The translations under genes and the position numbers were made by a program. Source: Clostridiales bacterium VE202-21 (GTDB lineage: Bacteria > Bacillota > Clostridia > Lachnospirales > Lachnospiraceae). Taken from it: a DNA stretch of 64,000 bases. Below the pieces are notes generated by a model. The model was not told where the DNA came from, did not search any database, and saw only the letters and a list, made by a program, of their open reading frames with translations. The stretch covers positions 46,374-110,373 of the forward strand of contig BAIF02000008.1 in NCBI GenBank assembly GCA_000509105.1. Reading direction: 5' to 3'. Shown here piece after piece: positions 1-8,459 of the stretch (position 1 is the first letter of the stretch; each line of letters opens with the position of its first letter).

Positions 1-1
1 T

Positions 2-595
2 TTACATAGTGTATACTGGAAGCCGACTCTGATTTGGATCATTGACAGTGTGCGCGTCATGAATCCTATTCAGACAGAGACAAAGGGCATCCGTCCTATA
101 AAATATTATAATAATAAAAACGATCTTTCTTATTACACATACTTAAAAGAGTGCAGATATCAGGTGAAGGCACATTTTATAATGAACGAGAACCGACCGG
201 AGCTGGAAAAGGATCGCAATGAGCACAAGCATCATAATATTGCCAGACGCATGATTGAAAGGGGCGGCAGGAGGGATATCTTTCTTGGAGCGAGAGAGTG
301 CCAGGGGTATGTAAAACCCTGTGTGTTTGGCCAGGGAGAGGGATTTTATGACGATATTCCCGAGATCAACTTCGGTACAATGTATCATGGGATCACATAT
401 AGTGACGAGGCATATTCGGAAGAGACAAGAGGAAAGATGTCTGTACGTTTTTGGCAGGCTGTCATGAATAACGGGGTGATTGCATTTATACCTCCCTGGA
501 AATGTATCCACAGGCCGGTGCGTGAGATGAATATCAAAAAGTTTGGCGTGAAGCAGGAGAACTTTTCTGTGATCCAAGAGGAAGAGGTGATGTAA
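2..595 (+). CDS. cas5c: Type I-C CRISPR protein Cas5c (5' end outside window)
   Basis: The reading frame is open from base 2, so the N-terminus lies upstream of the window; the GTG at 50 is not the real start, because residues before it (VYWKPTLIWIID) fit the family. Cas5c is the RAMP-fold subunit that, in type I-C systems, cuts pre-crRNA and caps the 5' handle of Cascade. Visible family features are the KHHN stretch with basic residues, where the processing Lys/His are expected (inference), and the Cys/Gly-rich segment GARECQGYVKPCVFGQGEG. It stops 3 bases before cas8c, so the two are translationally close. Family and subtype are secure from gene order cas5-cas8c-cas7; the missing part is about 30-50 residues by usual family length. 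Confidence 0.93.
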   Translation, partial: LHSVYWKPTLIWIIDSVRVMNPIQTETKGIRPIKYYNNKNDLSYYTYLKECRYQVKAHFIMNENRPELEKDRNEHKHHNIARRMIERGGRRDIFLGARECQGYVKPCVFGQGEGFYDDIPEINFGTMYHGITYSDEAYSEETRGKMSVRFWQAVMNNGVIAFIPPWKCIHRPVREMNIKKFGVKQENFSVIQEEEVM

Positions 596-598
596 CAG

Positions 599-2530
599 AT
601 GTCCTGGATGAGCCAGATTTATAAAACGTATGAAGAAAATGTAGGAAAGGGACAGAATCCGGACGAACAGATGACTCCGGTGGCGCATATGAACGCAAAT
701 GCACAGATTGAGGTTACACTGAGCAGGCGGGGAGAGTTTCTGGGCGCAGCAAAGGTAGAAAAAGAAGATGCGGTTACGCTGATTCCCGTCACAGAAGCAT
801 CTGCCGGAAGAAGCTCGGGGAAGACGCCCCATGCATTGTGTGATACGCTTTCCTATGTTGGGGGGGATTATTGTCATTATTGTGAAAATGAGAAGGAGAG
901 GAAAAGCGCCGAGGCCAAGTATAAACTCTATATGGAAGCCCTGAAAAAGTGGACGGAGTCAAAATACAGCCATCCCAAAGTTGAGACAGTACACCAATAT
1001 TTGTTAAGAAAAGAGCTGATTCGGGATTTGGTGAAAGCGGGAGTAGTTGAGCTGAAAGAGGATGGTACATTCCAAAATAAAAAATTAAGCGGGAAGCCTT
1101 ATGAAAAAGCACTGGTCAGATTCAGAGTACAGAGCACAGAAAAGGAAGCTGACGGCACATGGCAGGATGCATCACTGATTCAGGCCTATACGGAATATTA
1201 TTTTGCCAACCAGGATGGGAAAAGGGATATCTGTTATTTTCTGGGACAAGAAAGCGCAATTTCCCAAAACCACCCCAAGGGAATTGTGGCGGCTAATTAT
1301 GGTGCGAAACTTATAACTGCAAATGATAAGCAGGGTTATACTTACAGGGGAAGGTTTCAAGATGAAGAGCAGGCCCTTGCATTTAGCTATGAGGCGTCTC
1401 AGAAAATACACAGTGCGCTGACATGGCTTGCAAAGCAAAACGGAGCCTATGCGGGGACGCAGGACAAGAGGCTTTTTATCTGCTGGAATCCTGAGGGGAA
1501 AAAGGTACCGTCCATATTTGGGGATCTGGGACTTACGGGGGATGATTCTGTGGAGGCTGTGGAACCGAACTACCGGAAAAAGCTGATCAAGACATTTCAG
1601 GGATACAGAAATCAGTTTGATGAATCAGATTCCGTAGTGATCATGGGACTGGATGCGGCCACCACGGGGCGCCTTTCTGTTACGTACTATTATCAGTTAA
1701 TGGCCTCCGATTTTTTCGATAGAATTACATACTGGGGAGAGACTTGTAACTGGTTGCTTTTGAAGTTTGACGGGCAAAATCATCCTTATTACGGTATCGA
1801 GACGCCTACTTTTGAAAGAATTGTAAAATGTGCGTTTGGACGTGAAAGGGATAGCTCCCATGGAAAGAGCAGATTCATTGAAATAGGTGATAAGCTCCTG
1901 AAGGAACAGATACAGAGGTTGGTGAAATGCATGGTAGAAAAGCAGCCTGTCCCGTACGATCTGGTACAGGCGCTGGCGGTACGTGCATCCACGCCGATGG
2001 CTTACACAAGAGGAAACAGGGAAAGAGTCTTATCGACAGCGTGTGCAATAATCAGAAAATACTATTACGAGAGAGAAACGGAAAAGAAAGGGGAAGAGGA
2101 GTATATGAAGCTGAATTTAGAAAACCATGACAGAAGTTATCTGTTTGGAAGATTATTGGCTGTGCTGGAGAAAGTGGAGAGGCTGACCTACGACAGGGAT
2201 GAAAAACGTGAGCCCAATGCGATCCGTCTGCAGTCGGCTTACGTCAATCATCCAATGCAGACGTGGAAGATATTAACAGATCAGTTGAATCCATATCTTC
2301 AGAAGCTGCACCCAGAGGCGAGAAAGAAATATAAGGATATGATTACCGATATTGTTACTGCCCTTGAGGAAAAGGATGAACAGCAATTGAACAGGGGATT
2401 AGAAGAAACATATCTGATTGGATATTATCTGCAGCGGGCAGAATTGAATAAGCGTGTAGATATAAAGACAGGAAAACAAAATACAAATGATCATGAGGAG
2501 GCAGGAGAAAATGAGCATCTTACAGAATAA
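599..2530 (+). CDS. cas8c: Type I-C CRISPR large subunit Cas8c/Csd1
   Basis: This 643-residue protein is the Cas8c (Csd1) large subunit of type I-C Cascade, which contributes PAM recognition and contacts to target DNA. The N-terminal region carries the family-typical PHALCDTLSYVGGD segment, and the middle carries the VVIMGLDAATTGRLSVTYY segment. The length is normal for the family. The ATG at 599 follows the cas5c stop by 3 bases, with a GAGGTG ribosome site inside the end of cas5c. The 3' end overlaps cas7 by 20 bases. No frame break or missing section is seen, so the protein appears intact. Confidence 0.95.
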   Translation: MSWMSQIYKTYEENVGKGQNPDEQMTPVAHMNANAQIEVTLSRRGEFLGAAKVEKEDAVTLIPVTEASAGRSSGKTPHALCDTLSYVGGDYCHYCENEKERKSAEAKYKLYMEALKKWTESKYSHPKVETVHQYLLRKELIRDLVKAGVVELKEDGTFQNKKLSGKPYEKALVRFRVQSTEKEADGTWQDASLIQAYTEYYFANQDGKRDICYFLGQESAISQNHPKGIVAANYGAKLITANDKQGYTYRGRFQDEEQALAFSYEASQKIHSALTWLAKQNGAYAGTQDKRLFICWNPEGKKVPSIFGDLGLTGDDSVEAVEPNYRKKLIKTFQGYRNQFDESDSVVIMGLDAATTGRLSVTYYYQLMASDFFDRITYWGETCNWLLLKFDGQNHPYYGIETPTFERIVKCAFGRERDSSHGKSRFIEIGDKLLKEQIQRLVKCMVEKQPVPYDLVQALAVRASTPMAYTRGNRERVLSTACAIIRKYYYERETEKKGEEEYMKLNLENHDRSYLFGRLLAVLEKVERLTYDRDEKREPNAIRLQSAYVNHPMQTWKILTDQLNPYLQKLHPEARKKYKDMITDIVTALEEKDEQQLNRGLEETYLIGYYLQRAELNKRVDIKTGKQNTNDHEEAGENEHLTE

Positions 2531-3359
2531 GATTGATTTTACAGTGTTAGTTAAGGTCATCAATGCAAACCCAAATGGTGATCCGCTTAATGGAAACCGT
2601 CCAAGGACAACGTATAGCGGTCAGGGAGAAATATCCGATGTATGTATAAAACGGAAAATCAGAAACCGTCTGCAGGATATGGGAGAAAATATTTTTGTAC
2701 AGTCAGCAGAACGCAGTGATGATGGTTATACGTCTCTGAGTGAAAGGGCTTCCCAAAATATAACCAATTACCAGTCGGATGATGACTATGCAGAACAGGC
2801 ATGTAAAAAATGGATAGATGTACGTACCTTTGGGCAGGTATTTGCCTTTAAAGCAAAAGATAAAAAAGAGGGTGTTTCAGTAGGGGTGAGGGGTCCTGTG
2901 TCAATTCATCAGGCTTTAAGCTGTTCACCGGTAGATATTAACAGCATGCAGATTACAAAAAGCGTCAATGGGGAACCATCTGAAAAAAGAGGCCCCGACA
3001 CAATGGGGACGAAACATCTGGTTGAATTTGGACTGTATAGAATTAAAGGTTCTGTAAATGTCCAGCTGGCAGAAAAAACTGGGTTTTCGGAGGAGGATGC
3101 CGGAAAGCTGAAGGAGACGCTTTGTACACTTTTTGTAAACGATGCATCTGCTGCAAGACCTGATGGAAGTATGGAGGTTGTGAGCGTATACTGGTGGAAA
3201 CATAATAACAAGATTGGACAGTATTCGGCAGCCAAAGTGCACGACTCATTAAAAATATCCTTGAAAGAAGGAGTAGTGATTCCGTCTTCGGTCGAGGATT
3301 ATGAGATTAGGCTGGAGGAATTACCGGCATTGGAAGCTGAGGTGATTTCGGGAATGTGA
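2511..3359 (+). CDS. cas7: Type I-C CRISPR backbone protein Cas7/Csd2
   Basis: Cas7 (Csd2) is the repeated backbone subunit that coats the crRNA in type I-C Cascade. The N-terminal NANPNGDPLNGNRPRT motif is diagnostic of Csd2/Csh2-type Cas7. I place the start at the ATG at 2511, preceded at normal spacing by GAGGAGGCAGGAG; an in-frame ATG at 2487 has no good ribosome site. The coding region overlaps the end of cas8c by 20 bases, giving coupled translation. The protein is about 282 residues, normal for the family. Normally cas4-cas1-cas2 and an array follow; here only 235 bases of non-coding DNA follow and then a LacI regulator. Confidence 0.95.
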   Translation: MSILQNKIDFTVLVKVINANPNGDPLNGNRPRTTYSGQGEISDVCIKRKIRNRLQDMGENIFVQSAERSDDGYTSLSERASQNITNYQSDDDYAEQACKKWIDVRTFGQVFAFKAKDKKEGVSVGVRGPVSIHQALSCSPVDINSMQITKSVNGEPSEKRGPDTMGTKHLVEFGLYRIKGSVNVQLAEKTGFSEEDAGKLKETLCTLFVNDASAARPDGSMEVVSVYWWKHNNKIGQYSAAKVHDSLKISLKEGVVIPSSVEDYEIRLEELPALEAEVISGM

Positions 3360-3520
3360 TTAAGTCCACGGCGGTGAGTACGGTGGTGGCTATGGTTTAT
3401 TGTAAGATGAAGGCGAAGAGGCGGAGGGCTTGATTGCTCTCTGCTTTTAAATTTAATTAGTAAAGATGACTAAAAAAGAACGATTATTATTGTGAATAAT
3501 GGACAAAATATAAAATTTTG

Positions 3521-3573
3521 TTGACAAATTTAAATACAAAGAGTTATAATCCACTTATAAATGAAACGTTTCA
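3521..3573 (+). promoter_or_regulatory. Promoter of the LacI-type regulator with its own operator
   Basis: A near-consensus promoter is visible: TTGACA at 3521-3526, an 18-base spacer and TATAAT at 3545-3550. A perfect 12-base palindrome TGAAACGTTTCA at 3562-3573 sits just downstream of the -10 box. It matches the classic LacI/CcpA-type operator half-site and recurs twice before the transporter operon, so autorepression by the adjacent regulator is the likely reading. CcpA binding is a possible alternative. Confidence 0.8.
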
Positions 3574-3594
3574 ATTAAAGCATAGAGGTAAAGA

Positions 3595-4623
3595 ATGTCA
3601 GCAATAAAAAAAGAAAAAACAACAATCACTCAGGTAGCAAAATATGCAGGTGTGTCAATTGGAACTGTTTCAAATTATCTGAATGGAACTGCTCAGGTTT
3701 CCCCACAGAAAGCGGAGAATATCCAGGCCGCGATCGATAAATTACATTATACCCCGGATACGGTTGCAAGCTCTTTAAGGAGGAAGAACAGCAAGACGAT
3801 ATATATCCTGACGCCAAATCTGAATAATACATTTTACACCCGGATTATCAGTTCCTATATGGCATATGCGTACCAGGCGGGATATACGGTACAGATTTCC
3901 GGTTATGAATACTCTGCCGAAGTGGAAAAGAAGCAATTGGCTGCTCTTGAAAACTGTAAACGGGGAACCATTGTAATCATCTTCAATGGCAGTAAAGATG
4001 AGGCGGAGATCAGGAGGCTTATGCAGAATGATATCCATGTCATATTAGCCGACCGGAATGCAGAGGGCTTAAATGTATCCAGTGTATCATTTGATAACCA
4101 GGATATGTTATATACAATTGTAGAAATGTTAAAGAAAAAGAATTACAAAAGAATTGGCTTGTTTATAGAACCTGTTACTTTATCGAATTTACAGAAAAGA
4201 TATGAACATTTTTTAAAGGCTTCCGAAAAATTTGGCTATAAAAATCCTTTAGATAATGTATTTACGGATAAAAGTCTGGCTCTTAATAAATTACACAGCA
4301 GTTATATTTTTATGAAAACAATTCTGGAAAATCATAAGAAAAAAGATTTGCCGGATGCCTGGATTGCCTCATCGGATTACCTGGCGATTGGTATGATGCG
4401 GGCAATGAATGAATTGGGATACCGTGTTCCACATGATTTTGGGATCATAGGTTTTGATAATCTGGATATTTCAGGGTATGTAAACCCAAGGCTTACGACT
4501 GTGGAGCAGAATCAGGAACTGTTCGGCGAAATGCTATGGAAGGTAACAAAGAAGCTGGTTAAAACACAGGAGAATCAACATTTGGTAATTCCACAAAAAT
4601 TAGTTGAAAGGGAATCCTGTTAA
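3595..4623 (+). CDS. LacI-family transcriptional regulator
   Basis: This 342-residue regulator has an N-terminal LacI helix-turn-helix (about residues 9-55, with TQVAKYAGVSIGTVSNYLNG) and a periplasmic-binding-protein-like effector domain (about 66-340) ending in the family pattern GIIGFDNLDISGYVNPRLTT. It should bind the palindromes at 3562, 4669 and 4729 and release on binding a sugar or sugar phosphate. The likely effector is a substrate of the ABC importer directly downstream, possibly a 6-deoxy sugar, because a rhamnose mutarotase lies in that operon. The start at 3595 has a modest AGAGGTAAAG ribosome site. Confidence 0.93.
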   Translation: MSAIKKEKTTITQVAKYAGVSIGTVSNYLNGTAQVSPQKAENIQAAIDKLHYTPDTVASSLRRKNSKTIYILTPNLNNTFYTRIISSYMAYAYQAGYTVQISGYEYSAEVEKKQLAALENCKRGTIVIIFNGSKDEAEIRRLMQNDIHVILADRNAEGLNVSSVSFDNQDMLYTIVEMLKKKNYKRIGLFIEPVTLSNLQKRYEHFLKASEKFGYKNPLDNVFTDKSLALNKLHSSYIFMKTILENHKKKDLPDAWIASSDYLAIGMMRAMNELGYRVPHDFGIIGFDNLDISGYVNPRLTTVEQNQELFGEMLWKVTKKLVKTQENQHLVIPQKLVERESC

Positions 4624-4634
4624 AATAATATGTA

Positions 4635-4740
4635 TTGCGTAAGCGGTACATTTATTTTTATAAAATATTGAAACGTTTCAATCTGTACTTCATCAGGTAT
4701 GTCAGTTATTATTTTTTTACACACATTTTGAAACGTTTTA
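4635..4740 (+). promoter_or_regulatory. Operon promoter with two LacI-type operators
   Basis: A plausible promoter is TTGCGT at 4635-4640, an 18-base spacer and TATAAA at 4659-4664. Immediately after the -10 box is a perfect 16-base palindrome, ATTGAAACGTTTCAAT (4667-4682). A second copy with one mismatch, TGAAACGTTTTA, lies at 4729-4740. The 60-base spacing suits binding by a dimer-of-dimers or cooperative dimers on the same helical face only approximately. The operator position copies the layout at the regulator's own promoter. Confidence 0.75.
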
Positions 4741-4777
4741 ATATAGAAACCCAAAAATATTAAAGGAGGAACAGGAA

Positions 4778-5869
4778 ATGAAAAAAGGTATCGCAGCATT
4801 ATTATGTGCAACAATGGTATTGGGTCTAACGGCTTGTGGATCTGATACAAAGGAAACGTCCGGAGAGAAAAAGACAGAAGAAACAGCGGCATCAGAAAGT
4901 GTGTCATCCTTGGCGTCAGACGAGGCCGTAAAAAAGGCCTCAGAGGAGGGGTGGGAGATTGCCGTAGTGCCGAAGGATTCTACAAACCCATGGTTCGTAA
5001 GAATGAATACAGGAGTAGAAGAATTTGCGGATCAGACAGGTGTCAACTGCTACCAGATTGATACAGGTGAAATTGATGCAACGCATCAGGCTCAGATGGT
5101 CGAAGATTTGATTGCCCAGGGTGTAGATGCAATTTGTGTGGTTCCTGTAGATGTGCAATCCATGGATGTGGTACTTAAAAAAGCCCAGGATGCAGGAATT
5201 GTAGTAATCGCCCATGAAGGCGCAGAACTGAAAAATGTAGACTATGACATCGAGGCTTTTTCGAATGCAGGGTATGGCGCTTTTATTATGCAGAATCTTG
5301 CAGAAGCGATGGGAGAAGAAGGTGTGTATACCACTATGGTGGCATCGTTGACAAACGGCTCACATAATGAGTGGGCGGATGCTGCAGTTGAATATCAGAA
5401 AGAACACTATCCTAAGATGACTCTGCTGGAAGAAAATCCGCGTGTGGAATCAAATGATAATGGAGACACAGCATACAATGCAGCAAAAGAACTGATTAAG
5501 ACCTATCCGGATCTGAAGGGTATTTTAGGTACTTCTTCCTACGACGCACCGGGTGTCGCAAGAGCAATCCAGGAGCTGGGACTGCAGGATAAATTCTTTA
5601 CTACAGGGACAGGCATGCCGGCAGATAATGCGGAGCTGCTTAAATCGGGTATTATTAAATCTCTGACGTTATGGGATCCGGCCATGTCCGGCGAAGCTAT
5701 GGTTTCACTGGCTTGTAAAGTCCTGGCGGGAGAGAGTATCACAACACCATTAAACCTGAATGTAGACGGATATACAGAGATGTCCGAACGAGAAGGTTCT
5801 AAAACCGTACTGGAAGGCCAGGGCTGGATCACAATTGATGCAGACAATGTAGATAGTTTTGGTTTCTAA
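4778..5869 (+). CDS. Sugar ABC transporter substrate-binding lipoprotein (RbsB/RhaS type)
   Basis: The protein is a 363-residue secreted lipoprotein: a lysine-positive start, a hydrophobic stretch and a lipobox LTAC with the lipidated Cys at residue 20. An acidic/serine linker precedes a type-I periplasmic-binding fold (Peripla_BP_4) with typical segments VPKDSTNPWFVRMNTG and EDLIAQGVDAICVVPVD. It captures a sugar outside the membrane for the RbsA/RbsC-type components that follow. The ribosome site AAAGGAGGAACAGG is strong. Substrate cannot be read from sequence; the mutarotase in the operon points to L-rhamnose or a similar 6-deoxy/branched sugar. A hairpin after the gene probably raises its level relative to the membrane parts. 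Confidence 0.93.
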   Translation: MKKGIAALLCATMVLGLTACGSDTKETSGEKKTEETAASESVSSLASDEAVKKASEEGWEIAVVPKDSTNPWFVRMNTGVEEFADQTGVNCYQIDTGEIDATHQAQMVEDLIAQGVDAICVVPVDVQSMDVVLKKAQDAGIVVIAHEGAELKNVDYDIEAFSNAGYGAFIMQNLAEAMGEEGVYTTMVASLTNGSHNEWADAAVEYQKEHYPKMTLLEENPRVESNDNGDTAYNAAKELIKTYPDLKGILGTSSYDAPGVARAIQELGLQDKFFTTGTGMPADNAELLKSGIIKSLTLWDPAMSGEAMVSLACKVLAGESITTPLNLNVDGYTEMSEREGSKTVLEGQGWITIDADNVDSFGF

Positions 5870-5879
5870 TAAACTTTGA

Positions 5880-5920
5880 GAATCGGAGCGCCGTTTCGGC
5901 GGCGGTTCGATTCTTTTAAA
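5880..5920 (+). terminator. Intercistronic hairpin/attenuator after the binding protein
   Basis: GAATCG (5880-5885) pairs with CGATTC (5908-5913), and the inner arms GCGCCG/CGGCGG extend the stem with small mismatches; TTTTAAAA follows. It lies between the binding-protein stop and the ATPase start. Such hairpins commonly cause partial termination or mRNA stabilisation so that binding protein exceeds the membrane components. Confidence 0.7.
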
Positions 5921-5939
5921 AGCGAAGAGGAGGACGCAT

Positions 5940-7424
5940 ATGTCAGAGTGTTTGTTAAAGGCAGAGCATATTCAAATATCATTTGGAAGTGTTCATGCAC
6001 TCAAAGATGTTTCATTGGAAATCGTTCCTGGAGAAATTCATTGTCTGGCAGGTGAAAACGGCTGCGGGAAATCTACACTTATTAAAATCATCTCGGGTGT
6101 ACACCAGCGCAGCGGGGGGACCATCGAATTTGATGGGAAAAAACTGGAAAAGATTACACCAATTGACGCAATCAATATGGGGATTCAGGTTATTTATCAG
6201 GATTTCTCTTTATTCCCTAATTTGACTGTAGCAGAAAACCTGGCATTAAATTCAGAATTAGCATCAGGCAAAAAAACAATCAGTTGGAAGAACGTAAGGA
6301 AAATCGCGGAAGAAGCAATTAAAAAAATCAATATGGATATTGATTTGGATGAAAAAGTAAGCCGTTTATCTGTTGCCCAAAAACAAATGGTAGCAATCAG
6401 CAGAGCGCTTATGTTCAATGCAAAATTGATTATAATGGACGAACCAACGACTGCATTGACTAAAAAAGAAGTAGATGCACTATTCAAAATCATATTAAAA
6501 CTGAAAGAACAAGGGATTGCAATTCTCTTTATCAGCCATAAATTAAATGAAGTATTTGAAATATCAGACCGGTTTACAATCTTTAGAAATGGAGAGATGG
6601 TGGCAACTGGAAGAACGGATGAATTAGATGATAAGAAATTTACCTACTATATGACAGGACGTGAATTCGCAGACAAAACTTTTGTTCCTGAAAAGGTGAC
6701 AGATACACCTATTTTTGAACTAAGGAATCTTTCTTTGGAAGGTTCATTTAAAAATATCAGCCTTACTTTACGGGGCGGTGAAATCCTGGGGATTACAGGT
6801 CTTCTGGACTCAGGCCGTACGGAACTTGCGCTGTCTATGTTTGGGCTGAAGCCCGCTACATCGGGGGAGATCATCCGAAATGGAAAACCTGTAAAAATCA
6901 CAAATCCGAGAGAGGCCATTGCCAACAAAATAGGATATGTACCAGAAGACCGTCTGTCGGAAGGGTTGTTTTTACAGAGATCCATTGGTGACAATATTAT
7001 TATTTCTGAGATCGATTCTTTAAAGAAGAAAAATGGCCAGTTTGATCTGAAAAAAAGAGATGAAGAAGTAGACCGATGGGTAAAAGAATTCGAGATAAAA
7101 ACAAAGAATCCGGATAATCCCGCAACCACCTTATCAGGCGGAAACCAGCAGCGCATAGTTTTGGCAAAATGGCTGGCATGTAATCCGGATGTTCTGATCT
7201 TAAATGGCCCGACAGTCGGTGTCGATATTGGATCGAAACATGATATTCATGCAATCCTTCAGCGATTAGCCCAAAAAGGCCTGGGTGTTATTATTATTTC
7301 TGATGATCTCCCGGAAGTAATACAGAACTGTTCACGCCTTTTAGTCATCAAAGAAGGTTCTATAGTTGCCGAATATGATACTCAGCAGGTAAAAGAACAG
7401 ATGATTATTGATGCAATGATGTAA
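5940..7424 (+). CDS. Sugar ABC transporter ATPase, RbsA/MglA type (two NBDs)
   Basis: This 494-residue protein carries two fused nucleotide-binding domains as in RbsA/MglA. The first has Walker A GENGCGKST (about 38-46), an LSVAQKQ signature and Walker B LIIMDEPT. The second has a degenerate Walker A (GLLDSGRTEL), an intact LSGGNQQ signature, and a Walker B reading LILNGPTVGVD, in which the usual Asp-Glu is Asn-Gly. The second site is therefore probably structural rather than hydrolytic, an asymmetry common in this family but with an unusual NG pair here. It energises the two permeases that follow; the next gene begins 12 bases downstream. Confidence 0.93.
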   Translation: MSECLLKAEHIQISFGSVHALKDVSLEIVPGEIHCLAGENGCGKSTLIKIISGVHQRSGGTIEFDGKKLEKITPIDAINMGIQVIYQDFSLFPNLTVAENLALNSELASGKKTISWKNVRKIAEEAIKKINMDIDLDEKVSRLSVAQKQMVAISRALMFNAKLIIMDEPTTALTKKEVDALFKIILKLKEQGIAILFISHKLNEVFEISDRFTIFRNGEMVATGRTDELDDKKFTYYMTGREFADKTFVPEKVTDTPIFELRNLSLEGSFKNISLTLRGGEILGITGLLDSGRTELALSMFGLKPATSGEIIRNGKPVKITNPREAIANKIGYVPEDRLSEGLFLQRSIGDNIIISEIDSLKKKNGQFDLKKRDEEVDRWVKEFEIKTKNPDNPATTLSGGNQQRIVLAKWLACNPDVLILNGPTVGVDIGSKHDIHAILQRLAQKGLGVIIISDDLPEVIQNCSRLLVIKEGSIVAEYDTQQVKEQMIIDAMM

Positions 7425-7436
7425 GGAGACAGGCGA

Positions 7437-8459
7437 ATGAATAAAAAATTAAAATCAACATTTAAATCCAATGAAATATACATATTTTTCATTATAATTG
7501 CGTTAGGAATCTTGGTGCAGATTCGCTCGGGACAGTTTTTTACCGGAAATAATATGGTGGATTTGTTAAGTGCGATGATTGTACCCGGAATGTTTGCGGT
7601 GGCGGAATTCTTAGCGATCATTGCCGGAGGCATTGATGTATCTTTTCCGGCATTGGCTTCTCTGTCTGCATATGCATCCACCAGGATTTTGCTGGACCAG
7701 AATTATGGCGGCAATGTGGTTCTGGCTTTTGTGATTGCCATGGCGATTGGCGCGCTGTTAGGCGCTGTAAATGGTTTTCTGATTGGTTATCTGAATCTCA
7801 ATGCTATGATCGTTACATTAGGTACTTCCAGCGTATTTCAGGGATTCATGCAGGGAGCACTGCGGGCAAAACAGTTATCTGTTATACCAGCTGGTATGAA
7901 AGAATTTGGGACAAATTCGTTTATCACAGCAACAAACAAAACGAATAACCTGACTTCCATCCTGCCCTACACTTTTATTATTTTGTTGATTGTTTGTGCA
8001 GCGATGTTCCTTATCCTGCGGTATACGATTTTTGGACGTGGTATCTATGCGATCGGAGGGAATCCGGTCAGCGCACATACGGTAGGATTCAATGTAAAAC
8101 GAACAAAATTTTTCATGTATATTATCATTGGCATGATTGCAGCAGCAGGCGGTATCTGCCGTGTATGTATGATGCAGCAGATGCACCCGACCAACATGCT
8201 TGGAATGGAAATGAATATTATTGCAGGTGTTGTGCTTGGCGGAGTTGCGCTGACTGGCGGGGCCGGAACCCTGATCGGATGCATACTGGGTACATTTTTG
8301 ATTATACTGGTTCAGAACTCCATGATTCTCCTGGGCGTGCCGACTACATGGAGTAACGTGTTTGTTGGAATCGTAATTGTTGTGGGCGTGGCATTAAGTG
8401 CATACCAGTCTATCAGGACTGAAAAAGCAAAAAGTAAGATGGTAAAGGAGGCAGCATAA
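7437..8459 (+). CDS. Sugar ABC transporter permease, RbsC type (first)
   Basis: A 340-residue membrane protein of the BPD_transp_2 family (RbsC/AraH/RhaP-like), with about 8-10 hydrophobic segments. The conserved cytoplasmic-loop region is recognisable as AIGGNPVSAHTVGFNVKRTK, and VVLGGVALTGGAGTLIG is typical of the C-terminal half. It forms half of the translocation channel with the next gene. The ribosome site GTAAGGAGACAGG is good. The stop codon overlaps the ATG of the next permease by one base, so the two are made together. Confidence 0.93.
   Translation: MNKKLKSTFKSNEIYIFFIIIALGILVQIRSGQFFTGNNMVDLLSAMIVPGMFAVAEFLAIIAGGIDVSFPALASLSAYASTRILLDQNYGGNVVLAFVIAMAIGALLGAVNGFLIGYLNLNAMIVTLGTSSVFQGFMQGALRAKQLSVIPAGMKEFGTNSFITATNKTNNLTSILPYTFIILLIVCAAMFLILRYTIFGRGIYAIGGNPVSAHTVGFNVKRTKFFMYIIIGMIAAAGGICRVCMMQQMHPTNMLGMEMNIIAGVVLGGVALTGGAGTLIGCILGTFLIILVQNSMILLGVPTTWSNVFVGIVIVVGVALSAYQSIRTEKAKSKMVKEAA

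Noticed and set aside
143..877. Minus-strand open frame of 244 codons across cas5c/cas8c
   Set aside because: It is antisense to two recognisable cas genes; the translation has no family features.
3360..3520. Possible remnant of cas4 or of a CRISPR repeat after cas7
   Set aside because: Only a 14-codon frame (3392-3433) is open, with no similarity to Cas4, and no repeat like the type I-C consensus is seen.
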